Assembly (NCBI RefSeq): GCF_900091725.1
Contig: NZ_FMBW01000065.1
Span: forward strand, 1-64,000
Direction: 5' to 3'
Length of the DNA: 64,000 bases
Origin: Streptomyces sp. DvalAA-43
Lineage (GTDB): Bacteria; Actinomycetota; Actinomycetes; Streptomycetales; Streptomycetaceae
The position numbers and the translations under genes were made by a program. The notes under the pieces are model-generated. The model was not told the origin of the DNA, searched no databases, and worked only from the letters and a program-made list of their open reading frames with translations. Shown here in pieces: positions 25,125-36,547 of this stretch. The stretch's first letter is position 1; the number at the start of each line of letters is the position of its first letter.

Positions 25125-26081
25125 GTGACCAGCAGCACCGAAAGCACCGACTTCGTCCTCTCCCCCGACGAACTGGCTTCGTTCCACCAGAACGGCTACA
25201 TCGGCCCGCTGACCGTGTACACCCCCGAAGAGATGGACGCGATATGGAAGACGGTCCGGCGCCAGGCGCTCGACCGGTCGTACGCCGCCTACCCCGAGGT
25301 CGATTCGAGCGTCGGGGCGCCGAACATCTTCAACTACGACCGCCACCTCGACATCGACCTGCTGGCCCAGCACGTCTGCAACCGCAGGATCGTCGACCGG
25401 GTGGCCTCCATCCTCGGCCCCGACCTGCTGTGCTGGCGCACGGAGTTCTTCCCCAAGTACCCCGGGGACGAGGGGACCGACTGGCACCAGGCCGACACCT
25501 TCGCCAACGCCAGCGGCAAGCCCCAACTGCTGTGGCCCGGCGAGTCGGAGGACGACTTCGGGGCCGGCACACTCACCGTGTGGACCGCGTTCACGGAGTC
25601 GACGCGCGAGAACGGCTGCCTGCAGATCATCCCCGGCACGCAGAACAAAATGAACTACGACGAGACCAAGCAGATGGATTACGACAAGGGGCGCATCAAC
25701 TCCGAGGTCAAGGAGGGCGTTCCGCGGGGCTTCTTCGGCTACGACTACCGCCAACTCCAGGTCGACCCCGAATGGCGGCCGAACGAGGAGGACGCGGTCT
25801 CCCTGACCATGGAGAAGGGCCAGTGCGTGATCTTCTGGTCGACGCTGATGCACGCCTCCCTGCCGAACATCTCCACGGGCAGGAACTACCGGATGGGATT
25901 CGCCACCCGGTACGTGCCGACGAAGGTGCGCGTCTACCCGGACACGGACCGCATCGAGGAGTACGGAGGCAGCATCTCGCTGGAGAAGTGGGCCGCGGTG
26001 CTGGCCAGGGGCGAGGACTCCTTCGGGCACAACAAGATCACCGACAGGACGCTGCGCGGCACGCCCATCCGCTCTCTGTAA
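25125..26081 (+). CDS. Non-heme Fe(II)/2-oxoglutarate halogenase (SyrB2/CytC3-like)
   Basis: This 318-residue phytanoyl-CoA dioxygenase-fold protein closely follows the aliphatic halogenases SyrB2, CytC3 and BarB. The diagnostic feature is the facial triad: hydroxylases use HxD/E...H, whereas halogenases replace the acid by Ala so that chloride can bind iron. Here the segment DWHQADTF gives His121 and Ala123, and the distal His is His243 in STLMHASLPN, with Arg256 or Arg262 as the probable 2-oxoglutarate ligand. It should chlorinate (or brominate) an unactivated carbon of an amino acid on the adjacent PCP. Substrate is unknown; a side chain of a simple amino acid or the piperazate ring (as by KthP) are candidates. 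Starts at GTG 25125 with AAGGGG upstream. Confidence 0.93.
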   Translation: MTSSTESTDFVLSPDELASFHQNGYIGPLTVYTPEEMDAIWKTVRRQALDRSYAAYPEVDSSVGAPNIFNYDRHLDIDLLAQHVCNRRIVDRVASILGPDLLCWRTEFFPKYPGDEGTDWHQADTFANASGKPQLLWPGESEDDFGAGTLTVWTAFTESTRENGCLQIIPGTQNKMNYDETKQMDYDKGRINSEVKEGVPRGFFGYDYRQLQVDPEWRPNEEDAVSLTMEKGQCVIFWSTLMHASLPNISTGRNYRMGFATRYVPTKVRVYPDTDRIEEYGGSISLEKWAAVLARGEDSFGHNKITDRTLRGTPIRSL

Positions 26082-26109
26082 CTGCGGCCACTCCCGTCAG
26101 GTGGTGGAT

Positions 26110-26871
26110 GTGAACGGTACCGGCACGACCGCACCACGCGACTTGAGGCGCCCTCCGACGGTGGCGTTCATCCCGCCGTCCTGTTGTGGGGCGGGCTACT
26201 TCCACCGGCTGCGCCAGGCACTCGGCGGGCGGATCGACTTCCGCCCCGTCGAACTGCCTGGCCACGGTCGCCGCTTCGCCGAGACCCCGCTCACGTGCGC
26301 CGAACTCGCGGTGGCCGACGTGACGCGGCAGATCGGCGGGCCCGTGGACGCGGTCTACGGCGAGAGTCTCGGCGCGTACATCGCCCTGACCGTCGCCGCG
26401 GCGGCCAGGCAGCCGCCGTACCCGCTGCTGATCGCCGCGTCCAACTCTCCTCCCTCGGTACGGGAGAGGATCAGGACCGAGGAGATCCGTTCCATCGACA
26501 ACGCGGTCGCCGTGCTGGCCTCGATGGGCGGCGAGATCCCGGCCGACGTGGTGCGCGACCCGGTGCTCGCCGAGCAGTTCTACCCGGTGATCCGGGACGA
26601 CCTGTACCTGTCCCAGTCCTTCGTCGACCTGACGCGATCCCTGACGACCGCCGGGGATGTCCGCGTCCTCGCCGGTACCGACGACGCCGCGTCGTTCCGC
26701 CTCGACGCATGGGCCGACCACACCACAGCGCGCTGCGAGGTGACGGCCCTGCCCGGTGGACACCTGCTCTCGGCCGACGCCCCGTTCGCGGTGGCCGACG
26801 CGATTCTGAATCTCCTGAAAGAGGATCTCGATGGCGACAGTCGCAGGACCGCTTCCCTCGATCGGCCATGA
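26110..26871 (+). CDS. Alpha/beta-hydrolase thioesterase or aminoacyl transferase
   Basis: This 253-residue type II thioesterase-like protein has nucleophile Ser86 in YGESLGAY and His in LPGGHLLSAD. In syringomycin and coronamic acid systems a related protein (SyrC, CmaE) with Cys as nucleophile shuttles the halogenated residue between carriers. Here Ser is present, so hydrolysis is at least as likely. It follows PCP and halogenase, suggesting it moves or releases the chlorinated residue. GTG 26110 is preferred because AGGTGG stands 5 bases before it; GTG 26101 is also possible. The 3' end overlaps the antiporter gene by 41 bases. Confidence 0.85.
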   Translation: MNGTGTTAPRDLRRPPTVAFIPPSCCGAGYFHRLRQALGGRIDFRPVELPGHGRRFAETPLTCAELAVADVTRQIGGPVDAVYGESLGAYIALTVAAAARQPPYPLLIAASNSPPSVRERIRTEEIRSIDNAVAVLASMGGEIPADVVRDPVLAEQFYPVIRDDLYLSQSFVDLTRSLTTAGDVRVLAGTDDAASFRLDAWADHTTARCEVTALPGGHLLSADAPFAVADAILNLLKEDLDGDSRRTASLDRP

Positions 26872-28138
26872 CCAGATGCTGGTCTTCCTGTTGCAGATCG
26901 GGGTGCTCCTGGCCGCCGCCATGCTGCTGGGCATGCTCGCGGTCCGCCTCGGCCTTCCCCCCCTGGTCGGTGAACTCTCCGCGGGCGTGCTGCTGGGCCC
27001 CTCGCTGTTCGGGGAGTTCCTGCCCGGCCTGTCGGACTGGCTGCTGCCGCGCGACCCGGCCCAGATGCACCTGCTCACCGCGGTCGCACAGCTCGGTGTG
27101 CTGCTGCTGGTCGCCATCACGGGCGCGCACATCGACCTCGGTCTGATCCGGCGCAAGGGCCGCGCCATCGGCTGGGTGAGCGCGGGCAGCGTACTGCTGC
27201 CGCTCGCGCTCGGCATCGGGCTCGGCTTCCTCCTACCGGGATCGCTGATCGCGCCGAGCGCGGACCGGAGCACGTTCGCGCTGTTCATCGGAGTCGCGAT
27301 CGCGGTCAGCGCACTGCCGGTGATCGCCAAGACGCTACTGGACATGCGGCTGCTCCACCGCGATGTCGGCCAGCTGATCGTCGGGGCGGCGGCCATCAGC
27401 GACATCGTCGGCTGGCTGCTGCTGTCGGTCGTGTCCGCGATGGTCGTCTCGGGAGCGGGGCCCGGCATGATCCTGCAGACCGTCGGCTATCTGTTCGCCG
27501 CGCTGGCCATCGCCGTCCTCGTCGTCCGGCCGATGGCCCGCGGGGTCCTGCGGCACACCGAGCGCTCGGGCCAGCCAGGGGTGAGCGTCGCCGCCCTCGT
27601 CGTCCTGATCACGCTGTCCGCCGCCGGGACCCAGGCACTCGACATGGAGCCCATCCTCGGTGCCTTTCTGTGCGGCGTCGTCATCAGCTCGCTCGGGTCT
27701 GGGAGCCGCAAGACGCTCGACACCGTACGGTCCTTCGTGATGACGACACTGGCACCGCTGTTCTTCGCCACCGCGGGACTCCAGGTGGACCTGGCCACCC
27801 TGGCCCAGCCCACCGTGTTGCTCGCCGGGATCGTCACGCTGCTGGTGGCCACCGTGGCCAAGTTCGCCGGGGGCTACCTCGGCGCCCGGCTCGGCCGCCT
27901 CGGCCACAGCGAGTCGCTCGCGATCGGGGCCGGACTCAACGCCCGCGGCGTCGTGGAGATCGTCATCGCCACGGCCGGGCTCCAGCTGGGCATCCTGACC
28001 ACGGCCACGTACACGATCATCGTGCTGCTCGCCGTCGCCACCTCGGTGATGGCACCGCCGTTCCTGCGCTACGCGACGTCGAAGATCCCGAAGACGACGG
28101 CGGAGACGGATCGGGAGAGGGAGTTCGCCGGAACCTGA
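26831..28138 (+). CDS. CPA2-family cation/proton antiporter
   Basis: This 435-residue membrane protein of the Na+/H+ exchanger superfamily (monovalent cation:proton antiporter-2) has about 12 hydrophobic segments. Typical blocks are LGLPPLVGELSAGVLLGPS in the second helix, the discontinuous-helix region AVSALPVIAKTLLD followed by SDIVGWLLLS, and GAGLNARGVVEIVIA near the C-terminus. Such antiporters often end NRPS and PKS clusters and are thought to support export or ion homeostasis during production. It overlaps the previous gene, so it belongs to the halogenase operon. It is the last intact gene of cluster 1. Confidence 0.93.
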   Translation: MATVAGPLPSIGHDQMLVFLLQIGVLLAAAMLLGMLAVRLGLPPLVGELSAGVLLGPSLFGEFLPGLSDWLLPRDPAQMHLLTAVAQLGVLLLVAITGAHIDLGLIRRKGRAIGWVSAGSVLLPLALGIGLGFLLPGSLIAPSADRSTFALFIGVAIAVSALPVIAKTLLDMRLLHRDVGQLIVGAAAISDIVGWLLLSVVSAMVVSGAGPGMILQTVGYLFAALAIAVLVVRPMARGVLRHTERSGQPGVSVAALVVLITLSAAGTQALDMEPILGAFLCGVVISSLGSGSRKTLDTVRSFVMTTLAPLFFATAGLQVDLATLAQPTVLLAGIVTLLVATVAKFAGGYLGARLGRLGHSESLAIGAGLNARGVVEIVIATAGLQLGILTTATYTIIVLLAVATSVMAPPFLRYATSKIPKTTAETDREREFAGT

Positions 28139-29430
28139 GCCACGCGGGCACCCGAAGCACCCGTGGCCCGCTCGGCCGACTCGCGCGGCGAGGTGGTGCG
28201 CTATCGGATGGGGCCTGGGCTGGTGGTTGCTCCGAGCAATATCAGCCAGGAGCGGGACAAGGCCAGGTTGCGCAGGTTCTCGTCGCCGGTCACCGCGGCC
28301 GAGCCGGTGAGGTCGAGCATGGGCCGGTCGGATATGTGGTCGTCGTAGGCGATGCCGTGGTCGGGTGTGGTGCGGTGCGCGCCGGTGACCAGCCGTACGG
28401 CGGTCGATCGGGGTCACGGATCGCGGTTTGCGTGACCTCCATGAGGACCTCGACGAGGATGCGCAATCGTGAACTCGTCGCCACGCGTGGCCTACCACAA
28501 CGCGCGCAAGGATGCCTTGTACGGCTCGAAGACGTTCCCGAGTCGCCCTCCGGCCAATCCCGGGCCATCGCCTCGCCGCCCAACTCACTGGATGTCATAT
28601 ATGCAGGTCAGCGGTGCGCACAACATGTACCACCAGCAGACGAAGAATCTGCTGGGTGCTCCCGCAGAGGCGGTCACCAGGTCAGCGACCCTGGACGCCT
28701 CCGCGTCCGATGCTGACCATTTGCTGACCCGGACGGCCCCATCATTCCTTTGACCTGCACAGATGACCAAGTGATAGATCTTGGACCTGAACATTGTACG
28801 CAGCATCGAAGTGCTCCCGGAAATAGGCTCCCTGCCTGCGTTTTTGCAGTTCAGAGGCGGTTTCCCCACCCCACAACGGGTGGCGCGTCCGGGCATTCCC
28901 CAGGTTTCCCAGGACTCATGCCGCCCACTTGCCAGCTTTCCTGAGGCACCGTCAGGCGGGATGCGGGCTCGTCGCCCCACCCACTCCCCGCCGTAGCGAC
29001 GAAGCAAGCCTACGCAACGCCCCTTGCGGACAGTCCTGACAGGTGACGCCCCTTCGCCGGCGTCCCCAAGGGCTTCGACGCCGTACAGATCAAGCGCTTC
29101 CTGGACACGTTCGACAAGGCGGACGTGTCCAGGATCCTGAAGGGGGTGAACCGTTCGCCGGAGGCAGGCTGCCAGGTCCGGTCGGTCCGGACCGGCGTCC
29201 GTCTGTGGCCCGGAGGGGCGCCGGACTACGCCGCCTGACGCGCGGCGGTCCTCCGGGCGGAGGATCTCGGGTTGGCCGGTGGCAGCGACAACGCCATCGC
29301 CGCCCGGGACGTGATGACCTCGCAGCCACTCCCGTACCACGGTGGCCGCCTCCCGGCGGGGCAGGGGCTCGGGCAGTTCCGCGGCGTGGGCGGGCCCGTC
29401 GGCGCGGACGGTGTCGGCGAGGAAGGCGAA
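28139..29430. other. Decayed region between the two clusters
   Basis: No intact gene is supported. A minus-strand fragment ending near 28200 encodes a C-terminal-like tail (DRPMLDLTGSAAVTGDENLR, then WLILLGATTSPGP) without a start or a family I recognise. A plus-strand fragment at 28760-28870 resembles a sequence at 55678-55782. Another plus fragment near 29050-29230 has an open frame with no recognised domain. The region looks like an accumulation of broken insertions. Confidence 0.5.
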
Positions 29431-30030
29431 CGGCACCGACTGGGCCGAGTCCGAGGACAACGTACGGCGCCTGAGACAGAGGATCTTCGAGGCGACGCGG
29501 GCCGGGGACCTGAAGAAGGTGCGCAATCCGCAGAAGCTCATGCTGCGAAGCCGCAGTAGCACGTTGGTCGGCGTGAAGCGGGTGAGCGGTGGTCGCGAGA
29601 CCGCCGGAATCGGCGGGAGACGTGCTGCTGGACGCGGATCTGGCGGCGGCGTTCGACCGCACCGCCCATGATCACCTGCTGGCCTCCGTCGGACAGTTCC
29701 CCGCCAGGGACCTGATCCGGGGATGGCAGAAGGCCGGTGTGGTCGACCGCGCCGGTTCGCACCGACCGGGGAGGGGGCTCCTCAGGGCGGTGTGATCAGC
29801 CCGTTGCTGTTGAACTCGCTCTGCACGGGATGGAGGAGGCCGCCGGGTGCCGATGCAAGGTGGTGCCGGGCCGGGCGAGAGCCCAGGGCGGCTCCGGGCA
29901 CTCCGGTGCTGGTGAGGTATGCCGATGTCTTCGTCGTGCTCCGGCATGACCAGGAGGAGGTGAGTCAGGACAGGTCCCGGCTGGAGGGCTGGTTGGAGCC
30001 CGGGGGGCTTCCCTCTGCGCGTCCTGGGCC
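29431..30030 (+). pseudogene. Group II intron reverse transcriptase/maturase remnant
   Basis: Pieces of a group II intron-encoded reverse transcriptase lie in order but in several frames. First comes the N-terminal block WAESEDNVRRLRQRIFEA with NPQKLMLRSRSSTLV. Then come DADLAAAFDRTAHDHLLASV and FPARDLIRGWQKAGVV, then GAPQGGVISPLLLN, and last PVLVRYADVFVVLRH. The catalytic YADD box reads YADV, and at least two frameshifts split the gene. An intact protein would be about 420-600 residues. It is nonfunctional. The RNA domains V/VI of the intron were not found. Confidence 0.8.
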
Positions 30031-30148
30031 GGGACCTGTCCGTGACGTCGGCGATGCCCTGCGCCTGCTCGACCCCGGCGTCGCCGGTGCCGCCGGGGAG
30101 CAGGTGGTTGTGTTCCTGATGGACCCGGCCGCCGGCACTACCTGCGCG

Positions 30149-31168
30149 TCACTCGGCGACCCGACCGGGTTCGGTGGGGAACCGCCGACGCAGATCCGTC
30201 AGGAACGGTTCGACCCCGGACGCCGCGGACCGGCCGTAGGTGTCGTCGATCCGGCGCAGGAGAACCACCGGGTCGATCTCGTACTCCTGGGGGCCGACCG
30301 ATTCCAGTACCGAGGTGGCCAGTGCGCAGCCGAGCTGGACGGCGTTCTTCTGCGGGAGCCGCCAGGCGACACCGGCCAGGAAGCCCGCCCGGAAGGCGTC
30401 ACCGACCCCGGTGGGGTCGTGGGCCTCCGCGGTCGGGACCGCACCGACGCATAGCTCCGGCCGGCTCTCCGACAGGACGGTCACGCCGTCGGCGCCCCGG
30501 GTGGTGACCCAGGTGCCGCAGCGCGCGAGCACCTGGGAATCGGTCCAGCCCGTTCTTTCCCGCAGCAGGGCCGCCTCGTACTCGTTGGTGAACAGGAACT
30601 CGGCACCCTCCACCAGACTGCGGGTCTCCTCCCGGTCGAGCCGAGCCAGTTGCTGGGAGGGGTCGGCGGCGAACGCCAGGCCGATCTCCCGGCATTCAGC
30701 GGTGTGGCGCAGCATGGCCTCGGGGTCGTTGGGGGCGATCACGACCAGTTCGGGCGGGCCGGCGTGTTCGTCGAGCGAGGCGATGGTGATGTGTCTGGCC
30801 TCGGCCATCGCACCGGCGTAGAAGGTGGCGATCTGGTTGTGGTCGGCGTCCGTGGTGCACATGAAGCGGGCGGTGTGCAGGGTTTCGCTGATCCGCACCG
30901 CCCGTGAGTCCACGCCGTTCTTCTGCAGCCAGGCGTCGTAGTCGTCGAAGTCCTTGCCGGCCGCGCCGACGAGGAGCGGGCGCAGGCCCAGCCGGGCGAG
31001 GCCGACGGCGATGTTGGCCGCCACTCCCCCACGTCGCACCTCCAGGGTGTCGGCGAGGAACGACAGGGAGACGTGGTCGAGTTGTCCTGGGATCAGCTGA
31101 TCGGCGAATCGTCCGGGGAAGACCGTCAGATGGTCGGTGGCGATCGAACCGGTGACGGCGATGTGCAC
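30149..31168 (-). CDS. PfkB-family sugar/nucleoside kinase
   Basis: This 339-residue kinase is of the ribokinase/adenosine kinase family. RRGGVAANIAVGLARLG is the first PfkB signature, and AHDPTGVGDAFRAGFLAG is the second, with the catalytic Asp and anion hole. The N-terminus (HIAVTGSIATDHLTVFPGRF) resembles actinobacterial adenosine kinase-like proteins, so it may phosphorylate a nucleoside or sugar. GTG 31168 is chosen because AGGAG precedes it by 7 bases; ATG 31183 lacks a site. It is the last gene of a minus-strand run UvrA-oxidase-P450-kinase, but its role in that pathway is unclear. Confidence 0.85.
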   Translation of the reverse strand: MHIAVTGSIATDHLTVFPGRFADQLIPGQLDHVSLSFLADTLEVRRGGVAANIAVGLARLGLRPLLVGAAGKDFDDYDAWLQKNGVDSRAVRISETLHTARFMCTTDADHNQIATFYAGAMAEARHITIASLDEHAGPPELVVIAPNDPEAMLRHTAECREIGLAFAADPSQQLARLDREETRSLVEGAEFLFTNEYEAALLRERTGWTDSQVLARCGTWVTTRGADGVTVLSESRPELCVGAVPTAEAHDPTGVGDAFRAGFLAGVAWRLPQKNAVQLGCALATSVLESVGPQEYEIDPVVLLRRIDDTYGRSAASGVEPFLTDLRRRFPTEPGRVAE

Positions 31169-31229
31169 GTCGGGTCTCCTCATGAGGCGGGGCGGGAACG
31201 TGTCGGTGCCCGGTGGCGCTCCGCGTCGT

Positions 31230-32462
31230 TCACGGGCCGGTCCGCTGCCGGAGGTGGACGGGGAGGGACCGGTAGTCGTTGTCGATGAAGGAGGTCTTCG
31301 GCTCCAGCTCCGTCACGTCCGCGGCGAGGGAGAGCTCGGGGAAGCGGGCGAAGAGGGCGGGGAGGGCGATCCTGGCCTCCAGTCTGGTGAGCGGGGCGCC
31401 GATGCAGTAGTGGACGCCGTGGCCGAAGGCGAGGTGGGCCTTGTCCTCCCGGTCGATCACGAAGCTGTCGGGCGCCTCGTGGACGCCGGGGTCCCGGCCG
31501 TGCGCGGCGAAGCTGATCACGATGAGTTCGCCCTTGCCCACGACGACGCCCTCGCCGAGGTCGATGTCGGCGGTGGCGTACCGTAGCGGCAGGTGCATGA
31601 TCGGCGCGTGCAGGCGCAGGGTCTCCTCGACCACGTCGTCCCAGCGGTGGGGCTGTTCGATCGCGGCGGCCAACTGGTCGGGGTGGGTGAGCAGTTCGCA
31701 CACCGCGTGGTCGATGACGGCTGCGGTGGTCTGCGAGCCCGCGCCGACCATGTTGATCAGCGTGGAGATCAGTTCCTCCTCGCTGAGGTGGTCCCCGTCC
31801 TCCTCGTGGGTGGCGAGCAGCACGCTGGTCATGTCGTCGCCCGGGGTGCGGCGCTTGTGGTCGATGAGTGCGTGCATCGCGGCGGACAGGCTGTCACGGG
31901 TCGCCGCCGCCTCCTGCGGCGTGACGTCCGTCTCCAGCGATGCCTCCAGGGCGCTCAGCATCGCGGGGCGCTGGCTGTCCGGGACGCCGAAGAGGTCGCA
32001 GATGACCCGGGTCGGGAGCAGGAGGGCGAAGGCGGCACGCAGGTCGGTCGGTGTACCGGGGGTCTCGGCGTCCAGGGCGTCGAGGAGTTCGAGGACGGTG
32101 GCCTCGATCGCCGGGCGGAGGTCGTCTATGCGGCGCGGGGTGAACGCCTTGCCCACCAGTTTGCGCAGTCTCTGATGGTCCGCCCCGTCGGAGGTGAGCA
32201 TGGAGACGATGTCGACCCAGGGGTTGAGCCAGGCTATGGCGCCCGGTTCGTGGTCGGGCCAGGACTTGCGGGCGTCCTTGGAGACCTCGGGATGGGTGAG
32301 CAGGAATTTCGCCACCTCGCCCCGGGTGACCGACCAGGCAGTGACGCCCTCGGGCATCCCGACGCGCACGGCGGGTCCGGCGGCGCGCAGCCGGTCGGTC
32401 TGTTCATGGACCTCCCGTCCTCCTCTGCTGGTGAGTTCCACGATGTCGGTGGAGCTGATCAC
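31230..32462 (-). CDS. Cytochrome P450
   Basis: This 410-residue bacterial class I P450 has the heme-ligand loop FGHGVHYCIGAPL with Cys353, the ExxR helix in EETLRLHAP, and an I-helix block GAGSQTTA in which the usual acidic residue is Gln. It would hydroxylate or oxidise a pathway intermediate using external ferredoxin and reductase; no ferredoxin gene is adjacent. GTG 32462 follows AGGAGG. It sits between the amine oxidase and the kinase. A tailoring role on the PBD skeleton, for example on the proline-derived ring, is inference. Confidence 0.92.
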   Translation of the reverse strand: MISSTDIVELTSRGGREVHEQTDRLRAAGPAVRVGMPEGVTAWSVTRGEVAKFLLTHPEVSKDARKSWPDHEPGAIAWLNPWVDIVSMLTSDGADHQRLRKLVGKAFTPRRIDDLRPAIEATVLELLDALDAETPGTPTDLRAAFALLLPTRVICDLFGVPDSQRPAMLSALEASLETDVTPQEAAATRDSLSAAMHALIDHKRRTPGDDMTSVLLATHEEDGDHLSEEELISTLINMVGAGSQTTAAVIDHAVCELLTHPDQLAAAIEQPHRWDDVVEETLRLHAPIMHLPLRYATADIDLGEGVVVGKGELIVISFAAHGRDPGVHEAPDSFVIDREDKAHLAFGHGVHYCIGAPLTRLEARIALPALFARFPELSLAADVTELEPKTSFIDNDYRSLPVHLRQRTGP

Positions 32463-32622
32463 GCTGGGCCTCCTGTCGGTGTGGCGAAGCAGCGGTACGG
32501 GCGGAAGAAATGGTGAGAGTTGGAAGAGCGGTGGTACGGGCGGGAAGGGGGATGCGGGTGGGGCGGAGGAGCGGCACGGACCAGGGAGGGGGCCGGTCCG
32601 TGCCCGGCGCGGCAGGCTCCGG

Positions 32623-34068
32623 TCAGACCTCTGTCGCGCGGTCGAGTTCGACGACGGTGCGCACGGCGGACTCCAGCGCGAACGTCATCGATCCCCCGTT
32701 GGGTTCGAAGGCGGCGTGCTCACCGGCGAAGTGGACCCGTCCCTCGGGCTTGCGGATGGCCGGCATGAGGGCGTCGTGGCCGGTCTCGGGGAGGATGTAC
32801 GCGCCCTCGGCGTGAGGCCGCTTGTCCCAGACGACGGAGGTGCCGGTCTCGAAGTGCTCCCGGGCGCCGGGCAGCGGCCCCTCGATCTGGTCGAGGACGA
32901 ACCGCAGTCGTTCCTCGTCGCCCATCGCGGCGACCGCTTTGGCGCGCCAGCCCGTGATCAGGCACTCGACTATTCTGCGCGGTCCCTCCGTGTGGGGAGT
33001 CGCGTCGCGGACCCATCGCACCGGGAGGTCGGTGGAGTAGCTGGCGTTGGCGTCCTTCCAGAACTTGCGCCGCATCTGGAGGTACACCCGCACGATCGAG
33101 GAGTACTTGAGCCGACGTATCGCGTCGTGCTTGGCGTCGCTGAACCGGGCGTCGGAGAAATCGATGTGCCGGGCGACGCTGAACGGCACCGTGAGGACGA
33201 CCCTGTCGGCCTCCATCGTCTGGAGCCGGCCCTGGTCCGTGAAGGTCACGCGGGCCGCGACGCCGTCCTGCTCCACTCGCACCACCGCTCGGCGATAGTG
33301 GATGTGGCCCTTGAGCCGTTCGGCGAAGGCGCGCGGGAACTGGTCGGTGCCGCCCTTGATCTTCGACCACCGGGCATCTGCCTTGACCAGGGAGTGCGGG
33401 CTCGCCTCGTGCCTCAGCCAGGCCAGGGCCGAGGCGGATTTGAGGTCCCCGCCCCGCATTTCGAGGAAGTAGGGCTCCATGAGGTCGATCGCCGCGTCGG
33501 ACGCGCCCCGTTCGCGGAGGACCTGGTGGACCGAGCGGAGGTCGTACGGGGCCATGCGCTCGGTCACCCGCCATTCGGGGGCGCCGATCTCCGGCTGGAG
33601 TTCCCGGCAGACGGCCTGCACGTACCGGTCGACCATCTGGTCGGCGCTCATCCGCCGTTCCTCGTCGTTCAACGGCAGTCCGAGGCGGTTCAGCGAGGTG
33701 GGGTCGGTACCGGCGAACCGTCCGCCGACGAAGTAGGCGAAGTCCGTGTCGACCAGGTCGGACGTCTCCAGTTCGACGCCCAACTCCCGTATGTAGTGCA
33801 TCGCGTAATGGCAGTAGGGGGTCACCGTCATCGCGCCGGCCTCGGCGTACAGGCCGTCCGCGAACGGGTCACGCAGGGTGTAGGCGCGTCCGCCGGGGCG
33901 GTCGCTCGCCTCCAGCACGGTGACGTCGCTACCGCGTCGGGTGAGTTCATGGGCGATCGCGAGGCCCGAGAGGCCTGCTCCGACGACGATCACTTTCCTG
34001 GGCGTCTTCAGGCCCTCCAGTCCGTTGTCCAGGGCCTGGCGGACTTCGGTCTGTGTGGGTTCTGCCAT
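32623..34068 (-). CDS. Flavin amine oxidase
   Basis: This 481-residue flavoprotein is of the monoamine/L-amino-acid oxidase family. The FAD Rossmann motif is VVGAGLSGLAIAHELTRRG, followed by LEASDRPGGRAYT, and the C-terminal FAD block is GRVHFAGEHAAFEPNGGSM. The N-terminal 25 residues are an extension. It would oxidise a C-N bond with O2. With the P450 and UvrA-like genes it forms part of one minus-strand unit behind the operator at 36471. A role in oxidising the pyrrolidine or the PBD amine/imine bond is possible, but not shown. Confidence 0.9.
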   Translation of the reverse strand: MAEPTQTEVRQALDNGLEGLKTPRKVIVVGAGLSGLAIAHELTRRGSDVTVLEASDRPGGRAYTLRDPFADGLYAEAGAMTVTPYCHYAMHYIRELGVELETSDLVDTDFAYFVGGRFAGTDPTSLNRLGLPLNDEERRMSADQMVDRYVQAVCRELQPEIGAPEWRVTERMAPYDLRSVHQVLRERGASDAAIDLMEPYFLEMRGGDLKSASALAWLRHEASPHSLVKADARWSKIKGGTDQFPRAFAERLKGHIHYRRAVVRVEQDGVAARVTFTDQGRLQTMEADRVVLTVPFSVARHIDFSDARFSDAKHDAIRRLKYSSIVRVYLQMRRKFWKDANASYSTDLPVRWVRDATPHTEGPRRIVECLITGWRAKAVAAMGDEERLRFVLDQIEGPLPGAREHFETGTSVVWDKRPHAEGAYILPETGHDALMPAIRKPEGRVHFAGEHAAFEPNGGSMTFALESAVRTVVELDRATEV

Positions 34069-34118
34069 CGAGCCGTCTCTCCTCGGTCGTGTGGAGTGCG
34101 CGTGGTGCGGCGGGCGGG

Positions 34119-36416
<2,298 letters not shown>

Positions 36417-36470
36417 GGTTCGCAACCTCCGCCCGCCGCACCGGCACCGCTTCCGTCACACTACACCTAG

Positions 36471-36490
36471 TGATTTCCTCATGGCAATCA
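36471..36490. promoter_or_regulatory. MarR-type operator candidate A
   Basis: TGATTTCC-TCAT-GGCAATCA is an imperfect 20-bp palindrome between the divergent uvrA-like and SRPBCC genes. It shares the half-site TGRTTTCC and 4-bp centre with five other sites in this cluster. Confidence 0.65.
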
Positions 36491-36547
36491 TACGCTAGCG
36501 TTGTTTCGACCTTGATCACCCGGTCCGACCCCTGGAGGCCGTTCCCC

